The notes below the pieces were generated by a model. The model saw nothing but the letters and a program-made list of their open reading frames with translations. It was not told the DNA's origin and did no database searches. Positions 1 to 10,100 of a stretch of DNA of 24,556 nt are shown here, piece after piece (the first letter of the stretch is position 1; each line of letters starts with the position of its first letter). This DNA is from RYN-433 sp036558265 (GTDB lineage: Bacteria > Planctomycetota > Phycisphaerae > Tepidisphaerales > Tepidisphaeraceae): contig DATBFY010000568.1 of NCBI GenBank assembly GCA_036558265.1, positions 1 to 24,556 of the forward strand, in the 5' to 3' direction. A program made the translations under genes and the position numbers.

Positions 1-2614
1 TGTAGGTCTTGAGGCCCGGGTTCTGCGGGTCGTTGACGATCGTGGCGACAAAGCCGTCGTTCTGAATGATCGCGTTGGCGGCGCTGGTGGCCAGGGCGGT
101 GGAGAGGCCGTTGACGGTCTCGTTATGACCCGCCAGGTCCAGGATGCCTTGGTTGTTGCCGGGTCCCCAGATGAGGTTTCCCTTGCCGATGCCGTTGGGG
201 ATGACCTCGTCGTTGCCCAGCCGCAGCTTGGTGGTGCCCCCGCCGGAGATGAAGGTGGTGTTGCCGCTCCAGTCGTTGCCGGTGTTGCTCAGGACGAAGT
301 TGGTGGGGATGCTGACGGCCGAGCCGATGTCGAGGTTGTATTTGCCGGTGATGCGGCCGGAGATCAGGTGGCTGGGGTCGACGTAGAGCGTCGTGCCGTC
401 GGGGTTGATGGCGGGGTAGGTGTCATTGGTGTTGGCGAAGTTGGCCTGGCTGGCGCTGGCGCCGCCAATCCGCGCGTCGCCGCCTAGGGTGATCTGTCCG
501 GAGAGGACGGCCTTACCGCCCAGTCGGATAGCGCCGATGCCCTCCTGGTTGGTGCCGTTGCCGGAGATGGTCATGTCGTTGGTGATCGGGGCGTTCTGGG
601 CGGTGTTGGCGAGGGCGCCGGGAATCGCGCCGCGCCCGGTGTACAAGGTCCCGCTGTTCACGCCGGAGACGAAGAGATAGCCGCCGGGTGCGATGGTGAC
701 ACGGCCGGTGCCCAGGCCGTCGGGATTGGCCGAGCCAACCTCGCTGCCGGCGAGCTGAAATCGCCCCTGGTTGATGAAGATGCCGCCGGAGAACGTGTTG
801 TGGCCGTCGATCTTGACGGAGGCGACGCCGGTCTTGATCAGGGTGACCGCGCCGGTGCCGTTGTCCACAATATTGGCTTCGATGTTGAGGTTGCCCTGAC
901 TGCCGGAGTTGTGGGCCAGGGTCAGGACGATCTCGCCGGGCGTGTTGGGGTTGGGCCCACCGGCCGTGAGATTGCCGACCCCGGACGATCCCTGCGCCCC
1001 GTTGCCGCTCTGCACGCCCCCGCTGCCCCCGATATAGAGCTGATTATTGCCTATATTCTGCTTGAAGATGCCGCCGTAGACCCCCAGGCGCAGCGTGTTG
1101 CCGGTGCCGATCGTCAGCGTGTTGTCGGCGCCGTTGGTGGTAAAGGCGACGGTGTTGATGTCGGTCGTCGTGCCGGCGCCCTCGTTGTCCACGCGCATCT
1201 CGCTGGGGGTGGACGGGCCAGTGAACTTCAGGTTCTTGTCAGCGTCGGCGACGACGGCGGCGTTCTTGCTCAGCAGCGTGGCGTCGGTGCCATCGTAGGT
1301 GGGCGCGGCGACGTAGCCGTTGTACGCGACGATGTTGCCGCTGGCGTCCACGGTGGCCCAATCGGTGCCGAGCGTGATGCCGCGCTGCACGTTGGGGGTG
1401 CCGGCCACGGCCCAGCCGCCTAGGATGCCGTTGGTCGTCGCGACCGACGTGGTCGTGGTCACGGTGCCGGCGGTCGTGGACGGACTCGTCGGGATGACGA
1501 CGGTGCCGCCGACCGTGTGCGTCAGCGCGCCCAGGTTCAACGTCGCGTTGCCGCCGGTCCCTTTGGTCACGTTGATGACCGAGCCGTAGATGTCGATGTT
1601 GGTGCCGGCGAAGGTCTGGATGTTGTTGGCGCCGGCCTTGCCGGTCAGGGTCAGCGTGGCGTTGTTGTTCTGTCCCAGGCCCGCCGTCGCGCCGCCCAGG
1701 ACCAGGGTGGAACTGGGGGAGATGATGTTGCTCGCCGGCGCCGCGGCGTCACCGAAGTTGAGCGTCAGCGTGCCGTTCTTCACGAGCGTCGGGCCGGTGT
1801 AGGTGTTGGCGCCCGCGAGGGAGAGATTGCCGAAGCTGATCTTGGTCAGGCCGCCTGTGCCGGATCCGTTGTTGGCGATCACGCCGCCGTAGGTGAGGGT
1901 GGTGCCGGTGGTGACGTCGAAGGTCCCCGCGCCGCTGCCGGCGGTGGGGCCCAGGGCGATGCCCCGGTTGGCGCCCAGGGTGAAGCTGGCGGTGTTGCGC
2001 AATGTGCCGCCGTTGATCACGATCGCGCCGGGCGTGGGCGAGGCGAGCGTGCCGCCGAGGTTGGCGTCCGAGGCGACGCTGACGACGCCGGCGTTGATCG
2101 ACAACGGGCCCGTGAAGGTGTTGGTGCCAGTCAGCAGGAGCGTGCCGTTGCCGGTCTTGGTCGGCCCGAATCCCGTGCCCGAGATCGCGCCAGCGATCAT
2201 CAGCAAACCGTTGTCGGTCACCACAATCTGCCGGTTGCCGTCCAGGCCCAGACCCAGGTTGACGGTCTGCACGAGGACGGGGGTGTTGTCCACCAGGTCG
2301 CCATGCAGCGTGATCGAGTTGCCGCCCAGCGCGAAGGGACCGGCGGTGGGGGCGAAGGTGATGCCATCGAAGGCGGTGGCGGCGGGGAAGTCGTTAACGG
2401 GGGCCAGGCGTGCGAAGCCGTCGAAGATTAGCGAGTCATCGGGCTGGGGCGCGATGCCGCCGGCCCAGTTGGTGGCGGTGCTGAGGTTCGCGTCGGTTCC
2501 GGCGCCGCTCCACGTGACGGTGGCGGCGACCGCGGCGCCGCCGCAGGTCACCATCAATGTGAGGAAGAAGCCCAACAGCGCGCGCCCGAGCGCTGACCGG
2601 TTTTTCGTCTTCAT
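1..2614 (-). CDS. PATR-repeat secreted surface protein (3' end off window)
   Basis: About 871 residues are visible and the C-terminus lies beyond the left edge. The start is ATG at 2614-2612, with AGGAGG (2621-2626) six bases upstream. The N-terminus is a signal peptide: MKTKNR, a hydrophobic run around residues 11-24, and probable cleavage after the AAVAA stretch near residue 30. The mature protein opens with a TWSGAG...NW motif, typical of planctomycete proteins with autotransporter-associated beta-strand (PATR) repeats. The rest is Gly/Thr/Asn-rich, with recurring units of the form GTLLLTGTNTFTG and GNLSLAGANTYTG, which predict a right-handed beta helix. Such proteins are expected at the cell surface or outside the cell; a substrate or partner cannot be named. 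No autotransporter barrel, dockerin or PEP-CTERM is visible because the end is missing. The neighbour at 2813-6874 is the same type, so the two probably form a paralogous pair. Confidence 0.9.
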   Translation of the reverse strand, partial: MKTKNRSALGRALLGFFLTLMVTCGGAAVAATVTWSGAGTDANLSTATNWAGGIAPQPDDSLIFDGFARLAPVNDFPAATAFDGITFAPTAGPFALGGNSITLHGDLVDNTPVLVQTVNLGLGLDGNRQIVVTDNGLLMIAGAISGTGFGPTKTGNGTLLLTGTNTFTGPLSINAGVVSVASDANLGGTLASPTPGAIVINGGTLRNTASFTLGANRGIALGPTAGSGAGTFDVTTGTTLTYGGVIANNGSGTGGLTKISFGNLSLAGANTYTGPTLVKNGTLTLNFGDAAAPASNIISPSSTLVLGGATAGLGQNNNATLTLTGKAGANNIQTFAGTNIDIYGSVINVTKGTGGNATLNLGALTHTVGGTVVIPTSPSTTAGTVTTTTSVATTNGILGGWAVAGTPNVQRGITLGTDWATVDASGNIVAYNGYVAAPTYDGTDATLLSKNAAVVADADKNLKFTGPSTPSEMRVDNEGAGTTTDINTVAFTTNGADNTLTIGTGNTLRLGVYGGIFKQNIGNNQLYIGGSGGVQSGNGAQGSSGVGNLTAGGPNPNTPGEIVLTLAHNSGSQGNLNIEANIVDNGTGAVTLIKTGVASVKIDGHNTFSGGIFINQGRFQLAGSEVGSANPDGLGTGRVTIAPGGYLFVSGVNSGTLYTGRGAIPGALANTAQNAPITNDMTISGNGTNQEGIGAIRLGGKAVLSGQITLGGDARIGGASASQANFANTNDTYPAINPDGTTLYVDPSHLISGRITGKYNLDIGSAVSIPTNFVLSNTGNDWSGNTTFISGGGTTKLRLGNDEVIPNGIGKGNLIWGPGNNQGILDLAGHNETVNGLSTALATSAANAIIQNDGFVATIVNDPQNPGLKTY

Positions 2615-2653
2615 GATGTGCCTCCTCAGCTTGGCGGGTTGCCCCGGCCATGC

Positions 2654-2670
2654 CGTGCGAACGATTGCAC
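2654..2670. repeat. 17-bp sequence shared with 6792-6808
   Basis: CGTGCGAACGATTGCAC occurs here, in the 198-bp gap upstream of the first PATR gene, and again at 6792-6808 in the signal-peptide codons of the second PATR gene. It has short inverted ends (GTGC...GCAC). A chance 17-bp match in a window of this size is unlikely but possible. Common descent of the two gene starts or a shared protein-binding site are the alternatives. The rest of the 2615-2812 gap shows no convincing promoter or terminator. Confidence 0.4.
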
Positions 2671-2812
2671 GAACTTGCGAGCGATATCCGGTTCTATCGA
2701 GGCTGCAGGATGTGAAATGAGCCCGAATGAGCCGATCGGGGTGCCCTGAACCGTCAATGCACAAACGATATCGCTCAGATTGGCAAACGTTACACCCGTT
2801 GAGAGGGCGCAG

Positions 2813-5800
2813 TCAATAAGAAAATCCTTCAACCTGGCGCCTGCGCCGACGGCGGGTCAGTGACGCGAGGCCGCAGGCGGCGAAGAGGCCCAGCGTGCCG
2901 GGCTCGGGAACGGCGGCGAAGGCGCGGCCCAGGTCCGTTTCGAACGCGGCGGTAGCGCCCGGGATGCTGCCGGCGGCGGGCATCGAGATGTTGTAGTTCT
3001 GCGCCAGTTTCACCAGGTCATTGAAATCGACGTTGCCGTCGTAAGTGAAGTCGCCGGTGTCCCAGGTCCGCGTTCCATCCGTGACGTTGTAATTCTGCGC
3101 CAGTTTCACCAGGTCGTTGAAATCCACGGTTCCGTCAACCGTGGCATCGCCCAGAAGGGTGTAGCGGATGACGATGGACGAGTCATCGACGGGCATGCCC
3201 AGGAAGCTCCCGCCGGATGAGATCGCGTAACCGACGCCGTGGCCGGAAGGGTCGAGGGAGGCGTTGGCGGAGGTGATACCGGGGCCACCCCAGGCTCCCC
3301 CGTTGTACCCGCTGGCTATCGCTTCGCGCACGGTCTGGATGGTCGCGGCCTCGCTGCCGGCGGGCACGTCCACGACCAGACCATTCGCGTTCAACTCGAT
3401 CCGACCCCCTGCCGTACCCCCGGCGACGCTCAGCGGGGTCGCGTTGACGTTGTCACCCACTTTCAGCACCGTCGCGGGCGAGGCGGTGGATGAGAGCAAG
3501 ACGCTTCCGCCGGCGTTGACGGCCAGGCCGCGGACGGACTGGGTGACGGGGGCGTCGAAGGTGGCGGAGTTGTTGACCGCGACAGCGCTGGGGGCGATCG
3601 AGCCGTTGACGCGGAGCGTGCCGCCGTTCACGGTGGTCGTGCCGGAGTAGGTGTTGGCGCCGTTCAGGTTGAGTACGGTTGGGCCGTTCTTGGTGATCGA
3701 GCGGGGGCCGTTGGTCTGGCCGATGTTGCCGGCCATGGTGAGCTGGCTGGTGGCGGTGGTGTTGTTGAGGTTGGTGAAGGTGACGTCGGCGTTGAGGGTG
3801 ACGGGGCTGGCGATGATCGAATTGTTGTTGTTGCTGGCGCTGCCGATCTGGATGCCCGGGCCGTTGAAGAGCATCGCCCGGGTGACGGTGGAGGTGTCGG
3901 CGGTGTTGGAGAAGAACTGGGCGGTGGTGTTGGCGTTGTAGGTGATCGTGTTGGTGCCGCCGATGCTGGTGGTGGTCTCGATGGAGAAGGTGCCGCCGTT
4001 GACGATGATGTCGCCGTCGGTGACGTCGGTGGCGACGAGGCTGAACTGATTCGTGCCGTTCTTGGTGAGGGTGTGCCCCGCGAGGTCGAGCTGCGCGACG
4101 TTGACGCCGCCGGACTGGCCGGCGCGGATGTCGATGCGTTGGGAGCCGGCGATGGTGGCGTCGGCGGTGAGGGCGACGCGCTGGAAGGTGTTCTGCTGGG
4201 CGACGCCGTTGTTGACGATCGCGCCGTTGCCTCCGACGCCCGCGCCGGCGATGTTGAACTGCTTCTGCCCGAAGTTGAGGGCATTGGCGGCGGTGTTGCC
4301 GCTGAGGTCGAGCGTGCCGCCGGCCTGGACGGTGACGGAGTCGCCGGGGACGCTGCCCAGGGAGGAGACGCCGTTGGCGGCGCTGGCGTTGGTGACGACG
4401 ATCGTGCCGCCGGGGGCGATGGTGGTCTGGCCGGCGTAAGTGTTGGCGGCGCCGAGGGTAAGGGTGCCCGAGCCGAGCTGCTGGACGGCGCCCGCGCCGC
4501 TGATGACCCCGGCGTAGGTGACGGCGTCGCTTCGGTCGAAGGCGAGGGTGGCGTCGTCGCCGACCCCACCGGCGACGCCCAGGCTGCCGGTCGTGCCGCC
4601 GTCGCCGACCTGGAGCGTGCCGCCCTGGACGAACGTGCCACCGGCGTAGTCATTTGCGCCGGTATTCGCGAGGACGAGGGTTCCGGTGCCGCGCTTCGTG
4701 AGGATCGCGCCGCCGCCGATGTAGCCGTCGCCGGTGAAGGTGTAATTCCGGGTGGCGTCCACGGTGACGGCGGAGGGGCGGACCTGCCCGACGATCTCGA
4801 CGGGGGCGGGGTTGGTCGAGGTGTCATCGAAGGTGACGGTGTCCTGCTGGTAGAACTTGTCCGCCGTGCCCTGGTTGTCCCAGTTGGGATCGGCGACGAC
4901 GTTCCACTTGGCGTTCGCGCCGCCGCGCCAGGTGAGGAGGGCGGGGTCAGAGCCGGCGACGACGAGGTTGATCTGTCCCGGGGTCGTGTCGTCGATGGTG
5001 AAGGTGCGGCGGGTCTGCGTCGCCAGTCCCGCGACGACCAGGTTGGTGCCGCTGCCGCTGGCGAGCATGCCGTAGTTGATGAGGCGGTAGGTGCCGCTGA
5101 CGGGCCCGCCGTTGATGCCCTGGAGGGAGACGCTGCTGGTCCCGGAGAGGGAGAGTGCGCCGGCGACGTTGATCAGGTCGTTGACGCCGCCGCCCTCGGC
5201 CGTCGAGTTGGACAGCTTGAAGTTCAGAGTTGAGCCGGCGTTGAGCGTGAGGTCGCTGCTGAGGTTGAGGGTGCCGGCGACCGTGCCGCTGCCGGGTGAG
5301 ATCGCGGCGCCGCCGCCGGACACCGCGACGCCGCCGAAGACCGAGCCGGTGCCGCGCAGGGCTGCGCCGGGTTGCAGGGTCAGGGTGCCCTGTCCGGACG
5401 CGTCGAGGAAGCCCTCGCCGGCGCCGGTGATCTCGTAGCTGGTGTTGCCGGTGAGCGTGGTGCCGCCGAGCGCGATCATGTTGCCGGAGATGAGCGAGGC
5501 GTTGTGCACGGTGCCGGCATTGAGCTGGATGGTATCGGCGTGGATCTCGCCGGGGGAGGCGTCGCCGGCGGCCTGCATGTCGATGGTGCCGGTGTTGAGG
5601 GTGATCGAGGTGACGCCGCCGCCGTCGACGATGTTGCCGCCGACGCGCACGGTGCCGCCGTTGATCACCAGGTCGCCGTTGGTGTTGCCCGTGCCGCCCA
5701 GGGTGCGTCCCATGCGCAGGTCGTTGTTGACGGCGAGGATCGCATCGGCGTTGACGGTCACGGTGCCGGCGGCGTTGTAACCCGAGGAGGTGGTCTGGAA

Positions 5801-6874
5801 GCCCACCTCCAGGGTGTTGGTGTCGATCGTGCCCTTTTCGAACGTGAGGACACCCCTGGCGACCGGTGTGCCGCTCGAGCCGGTGTTGTTGGGGCTGCGG
5901 CCGACGTAGAGGGTGTTGACCATGAAGTCGGCGGCGCCGCCGGTCAGGTCCATGGTGCCCGTGATGCTGCCGCTGGTGCTGCCGGAGTTGAAATTGTCGC
6001 CGATCGCCAGCGTGTCCATGCGGGTGGAGGCGCCGTTGCTGCCCCGGATGTGGAAGATGGCGTCGGTCTGGCCGAGGCGGAAGTAGATGCGGCCGCTCGC
6101 CTTGACGTTGCCGACCTGCATCAGCGTGCCGTTGAACGTCGTGTCGCGGCCCAACTCGATCTGCGATTCGCTGCCCGCGTTGCTGTTGGTGCCGCCGATG
6201 ATGATCGAGCGGGCGTTGCCGGCGGTGATGTTGGTCACGTCGCCCAGGATCAGCTTGCCGGAGGTTCGGTTGAGCGGGGGCTGGTTGGAGTTGAAGCCGA
6301 CGTTGAGCTGGTCCACGGTGGCGGTGAAGTTCGCCAGGCCCGACAAGTCGAGGACGGCCTGGTGGTTGCCGCTGGCGGTGTCGCCCTGGCGGATCTGGAT
6401 GTCGGCGGTGGGGCTGTTGACCACGAGCGAGCCGGCGCCGGTGATCTGGGCGTAGACCTGCGCGGTCGCGCCCTGCTCGGTCTCGGTGCCGACGCCCAGG
6501 GCGATCGGACCCAGTTGCGGGGTGGCGCCGGCGACGGTGCCGCTGATCGTGAGCGTCACGCCCTGCGGGATCATCGTGGTGTGGAAGCCGCCGTTGCTGG
6601 AGAGGTTCTGGTAGCGGAGGGTGTTGAGCGAGAGGGTCTGGTCGACGAGGTTGTTGACGGCGCCCTGGCCGGTCACGTCGGTGTCGTTGAAGACGGCGTC
6701 GTTGCCGGCGACGCTGACACCCCCCCAGTTGTCCTTGTTGCTCCAGTTGTCGTCGGCGCCCGCGCCACCGGTCCAGGTGACGACGTCCGCGCGTGCGAAC
6801 GATTGCACAAGCAGGCCAAAACCAACCCCCGCCACCGCGGCCGCCAACCGATTACCGACGTTCCGTGTGCGCAC
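2813..6874 (-). CDS. PATR-repeat protein with type I dockerin and PEP-CTERM
   Basis: 1353 residues. I place the start at GTG 6874-6872 because AGGAGG (6881-6886) lies six bases upstream, the same spacing as in the neighbouring PATR gene. A TTG five codons earlier would put that ribosome site inside the gene. The N-terminus is a signal peptide ending near SFARA (about residue 30). Two passenger units follow, each opening with a TWxGGA...NW motif, at about residues 32 and 645, with PATR motifs such as GANTYSGTTTVNGGTLRV. Residues 1240-1295 form a type I dockerin with two Ca-binding repeats (GDATVDGTVDFNDLVKLAQNYN and a near copy); their DNA is a 50-bp direct repeat at 2991-3040 and 3087-3136. 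The C-terminus (from about 1322) is PEP-CTERM: VPEP, a hydrophobic segment, then an Arg cluster. PEP-CTERM implies export and exosortase-dependent sorting; dockerins classically bind cohesins. The ligand is unknown. Confidence 0.93.
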   Translation of the reverse strand: MRTRNVGNRLAAAVAGVGFGLLVQSFARADVVTWTGGAGADDNWSNKDNWGGVSVAGNDAVFNDTDVTGQGAVNNLVDQTLSLNTLRYQNLSSNGGFHTTMIPQGVTLTISGTVAGATPQLGPIALGVGTETEQGATAQVYAQITGAGSLVVNSPTADIQIRQGDTASGNHQAVLDLSGLANFTATVDQLNVGFNSNQPPLNRTSGKLILGDVTNITAGNARSIIIGGTNSNAGSESQIELGRDTTFNGTLMQVGNVKASGRIYFRLGQTDAIFHIRGSNGASTRMDTLAIGDNFNSGSTSGSITGTMDLTGGAADFMVNTLYVGRSPNNTGSSGTPVARGVLTFEKGTIDTNTLEVGFQTTSSGYNAAGTVTVNADAILAVNNDLRMGRTLGGTGNTNGDLVINGGTVRVGGNIVDGGGVTSITLNTGTIDMQAAGDASPGEIHADTIQLNAGTVHNASLISGNMIALGGTTLTGNTSYEITGAGEGFLDASGQGTLTLQPGAALRGTGSVFGGVAVSGGGAAISPGSGTVAGTLNLSSDLTLNAGSTLNFKLSNSTAEGGGVNDLINVAGALSLSGTSSVSLQGINGGPVSGTYRLINYGMLASGSGTNLVVAGLATQTRRTFTIDDTTPGQINLVVAGSDPALLTWRGGANAKWNVVADPNWDNQGTADKFYQQDTVTFDDTSTNPAPVEIVGQVRPSAVTVDATRNYTFTGDGYIGGGAILTKRGTGTLVLANTGANDYAGGTFVQGGTLQVGDGGTTGSLGVAGGVGDDATLAFDRSDAVTYAGVISGAGAVQQLGSGTLTLGAANTYAGQTTIAPGGTIVVTNASAANGVSSLGSVPGDSVTVQAGGTLDLSGNTAANALNFGQKQFNIAGAGVGGNGAIVNNGVAQQNTFQRVALTADATIAGSQRIDIRAGQSGGVNVAQLDLAGHTLTKNGTNQFSLVATDVTDGDIIVNGGTFSIETTTSIGGTNTITYNANTTAQFFSNTADTSTVTRAMLFNGPGIQIGSASNNNNSIIASPVTLNADVTFTNLNNTTATSQLTMAGNIGQTNGPRSITKNGPTVLNLNGANTYSGTTTVNGGTLRVNGSIAPSAVAVNNSATFDAPVTQSVRGLAVNAGGSVLLSSTASPATVLKVGDNVNATPLSVAGGTAGGRIELNANGLVVDVPAGSEAATIQTVREAIASGYNGGAWGGPGITSANASLDPSGHGVGYAISSGGSFLGMPVDDSSIVIRYTLLGDATVDGTVDFNDLVKLAQNYNVTDGTRTWDTGDFTYDGNVDFNDLVKLAQNYNISMPAAGSIPGATAAFETDLGRAFAAVPEPGTLGLFAACGLASLTRRRRRRQVEGFSY
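6792..6808. repeat. Second copy of the 17-bp sequence at 2654-2670
   Basis: This copy is identical over 17 bp to 2654-2670 and in the same orientation. Here it encodes part of the signal peptide of the dockerin protein (the VQSFAR residues). The first copy lies in noncoding DNA, although its reverse frame would also spell VQSFAR, which fits a remnant of a duplicated gene start. Confidence 0.4.
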
Positions 6875-7035
6875 GTTCAACCTCCTCAATCATGGATGTG
6901 AGACCCCGTTGCAATGGAGTGTGGAGATGCCCTCGCGAACAACGTTAGCCTTTGTGATACGTCAGTTGATGCTACCGTCCGACGCGAACAGTGTTGCCTT
7001 CCAAGCGGGAATGGACAATCGTTTGCCAAAAGCCT

Positions 7036-7064
7036 TTTATAGATAGCTGGGCAGGCGAGGTCAA
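7036..7064 (-). promoter_or_regulatory. Predicted sigma70-like promoter of the dockerin PATR gene
   Basis: On the minus strand TTGACC (7064-7059) and TATAAA (7041-7036) are separated by exactly 17 bases, and the surrounding DNA is AT-rich against a GC-rich background. Transcription would start near 7029, leaving a leader of about 155 nt before the GTG at 6874. I saw no clear riboswitch or attenuator in the leader. The remainder of the 6875-7144 gap holds only a GC-rich palindrome at 7108-7136. Confidence 0.6.
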
Positions 7065-7107
7065 TCAGAATCTTCAAACCCCACTTGCCGCTGCATTCCA
7101 GCGGAAA

Positions 7108-7136
7108 CACGGGCGGGCCGCGCGGGCCGCCCCGTG
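7108..7136. repeat. GC palindrome of the CACGGGCG family, possible terminator
   Basis: CACGGGCGGGCC pairs with GGCCGCCCCGTG across a CGCG loop, with two mismatches in twelve pairs. It lies nine bases past the stop of the FtsK-like gene and could end that transcript, but only a short T-run (TTTCC) follows on the minus strand, so it is a weak intrinsic terminator. The core resembles the palindromes at 17390-17410 and 18653-18716, so I treat it as a diverged copy of a dispersed intergenic element. Confidence 0.5.
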
Positions 7137-7144
7137 CCACGTGG

Positions 7145-10100
7145 CTACCACTTGGCGGCGAACTTCGATTTGAGGAAATCCAGCCACTCCCGGTTTCCCA
7201 GCCCGTAGGGGCGGAACTTTTCCATCACGCCTTGTTCTTCGCTGAAGACCAGCGCACGGAACATGCCCAGCTTGTTGGCGGCGGGGGAGTCGATCAGGTT
7301 GCTGGAGTCGTTGGCGCTCATCTGGAAGAGGACGCGGTTGTCGAACTCGCGCATCGAGCCGCGGTCGATCGTCCGCTCGACGCTCGCGGGCGTGTCGCAC
7401 CAGCCGACCACGTGCATGCCGACGTGCGGGCCCTCGCGAAGCAGGTCGGCGAACTGCTTGTCCGGCTGGGGCTTTTTCTCCTCCTCCGAGCCGAAGCTGA
7501 AGCTCTCCTCCTGCTTGCGAAGCTGCCGGTACCGCTGCAGGCCGTAGATCATCACGTAGATCTCGGGGTAGTCGGGGTGCTCGACGGTGCCGCGGCGGGT
7601 CATCTCCTCGGCCAGCTCGGTCATGGCCGCCTCGACGCCCTTGTAGTCGATCATCTTGACCTCGTGGGGGATGACCTCCTTGAGCTTGTCGAAGGTGCCG
7701 GCGAGCGGCGAATCGGCGGGGCTGCCGTCCATCACGTAAAAGATGGCCGTGCCCTTGGGGTGCTGGGCGGAGAGCGAGATCATCTGCGAGACCATGATGG
7801 CCAGGGCCTGTTCGTCGGCCTGCCCGACGATCAGGACGTTCACGCCGCTCTGGCGCCGCATGAGGATGCCGGAGGGGTCCTTGATCGCGACGGGCTCGCC
7901 CATCCAGGCGATGGGCGCGGCGGGCTGCTGGGCGGCGCCGGTGTCGAGGAGCTTGAGGAGTTGGCGGTTCTTGGTGATGTCGGCGGGGGCGTTGCCCTCG
8001 AAGACGACGGCGGGCTCGCCGTAGAAGGCGTTGAGGTCCTTGGTCTTCTGCAGGACCTTGGAGAGGAAGTCGTCGCGCTGCTCGTCGGGGAGCCAGGCGA
8101 CCTGGAAGGGGCTGTTGGCCTCGACCAGTCCGCCCGCGTCGTTGTAGATCGCCTCGCCCGGACGCGAGAGCAGCCGGGCGGCGGAGTTGCCATCGCCGAG
8201 GATCAACTGCGAGTCGGCCTCGCTGGTCATGAGGGCGATGCGGATGGCCATCTGGCCGAGGGTCGCGCGGCCGAGGCCGCCGCTGCCGCCGATCGTCTGC
8301 GAGCCGAGAAAGACGTGTACGCCGAAGGCACGGCCCTGGCGGACCAGGCGGTCGATCAGGAGCGCCGCGTCCTGCGCGAGCTTGTCGTCCTCGCTGAAGA
8401 ATTCCTGGAATTCGTCGATGATCAGGAGCGTGCGCGGCATCGGGGGCTGATCGGCGAGCTCCCGGTAATCGGAGAGGTTCTGCACGCCCAGCTTGCGGTA
8501 GATCTCGCCACGGCGGGTGAGCTCGGCGTCGAGGCGCTGGAGCACCGACAGGCCGAACTCGCGGTCCGATTCGACGGCGATCGCCCGCGCGTGGGGCAGC
8601 TCGTTGGCGGCGTAGGTCTTGAACTCGACGCCCTTCTTGAAGTCGATCAGGTAGAGCTCGACCTCGTCGGGGCGGTACCACATCGCGATGTTGGTCACGA
8701 TTGCGTGCAGGAGGGTCGATTTACCCGAACCGGTCTTACCGGCGACCAGCGCGTGCTGGGCCACGCCGATGCCTATCCGCAGGCTCTGCACCTTGGTCGC
8801 GCCCAGGCGGCCGACCGGGACGTCCAGCACCTTCTTGGCGCTCTTGGTCCAGAACTCCTTGACGTCCTTGGGCGCGATCTGCCAGAAGGGGACCTCGACC
8901 CGCGCCGCCTGCTTGGCCTCGCGGCCGACGACGTCCATCATGTCGGTCAGCGTCGCTTCCGACGGGGCGACGTCGAGCTTGAGCGGGAAGCGCTTGAAAA
9001 CCTCGTCCTTCCAGACGTACTTGCCGTCCACGCGCACCAGGTTGACGCTGTGCCCCTCGATGTCGTCGAAGTGCGAGCCCTGCGGGACGGGGATGCGCGT
9101 GTCGCGGATCATCAGGATGTAAACGCCGCACCGCGCGCCGCTGGTCGCGATGCTCGCCAGGCGCCGGAAGGCGTCGCCCTCGAATGCCACGGGGAAGTCG
9201 GCGATCACCAGGTAGCGGTAGGGCTCCGCCAGCTCGCCGGCCTGCGCGTTGTACTCGTCGATCGTCTCGTACTCGTTGCGCAGGTACTTCTGGATGACCG
9301 TCTCCATGTGCTCGGTCAGGTTCAGCAACCGCTGGTCGATCTGCTCGCGCTCGGTCCAGATGCGCCCGCCGACCAGCGACTCGTCGTGATCCGCCAGGTG
9401 CATGAAGCCGGCGAAGTTCTGGCCGAGCCCAACGGGATCGATGATGGTGAACTTGACGCGTCCGGCGGGCAGGGTGGTGAGCAGGCGCGCCATGACCATC
9501 TGGAGCGTGGCGATCGCGTCGGGGCGGCCCTCGCGATCGGCGTGGATGATCAGCGACGAGCCCTTGGGGAACGCCAGGTTCGCCGGCACCGCGAACGCCT
9601 CGGGCAGGGGGAGGCGACGGGGGTAATTATCGGTGATCGTCTTCAGGTCCACCTGGAACTCGCCGAACCGCACGGTCGGGCTGAAGGTCCGCGGCGCCGT
9701 CCACTTGTGCCAGTCGGTCCCCTCCCAGTCGTAGATCGTCCGCCCGTTGCCATCGGCGCCTTCCTGCATCGGCTTGGCGATGCGCACGAGGCCGTCCTTC
9801 CAGCGGGTGGCCAGGGCGGCCTTGTCGGCGTGGTATTGATCCTCGATCTGCTTGACCTTCGCCTCGTGATTGGCCTTGTTGGTCTCCAGTTCCCTGGCGA
9901 GCTTCTGCTTGACGTCCGCCAGGTGCTTGTCGCGCCAGGCGTCGGTGTCCTTGCGGAGGTTCTGGCGTTTCTCCTCGAAATTCTTCATCCTGGCGGTGGC
10001 CTGCTGCTCGACGACGCCCAGCGCGGCCTTTTTCTTCTGCTGCACGTTTGACAGCTTGGGGCTGTAGGTTTCCTTGAGCTGGGCGACCTCGTTGGCGCGT

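Noticed and set aside
2626..2832. 68-codon minus-strand frame between the two PATR genes
   Set aside because: It has no ribosome site, overlaps the end of the dockerin gene and the start signals of the next one, and shows no domain. The VQSFAR it contains is the shared 17-bp sequence noted elsewhere.
6875..6889. TTG start five codons upstream for the dockerin PATR gene
   Set aside because: The AGGAGG would fall at codons 2-3; GTG at 6874 has it at the proper six-base distance and gives a normal signal peptide.
5372..6901. 509-codon plus-strand frame inside the dockerin PATR gene
   Set aside because: It is antisense to a protein with signal peptide, PATR repeats, dockerin and PEP-CTERM; the Val/Gly/Asp/Ala-only composition reflects the Thr/Gly/Asn repeats on the other strand.
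7108..7136. Strong intrinsic terminator after the FtsK-like gene
   Set aside because: The stem is good but has two mismatches and only three T residues follow on the minus strand; it is more safely described as a copy of the CACGGGCG palindrome family.
7085..10051. 988-codon open frame on the plus strand
   Set aside because: It lies wholly antisense to the FtsK-like gene, whose protein has clear ATPase motifs, and its own product is low-complexity Val/Gly/Leu/Asp sequence typical of GC-rich antisense frames.
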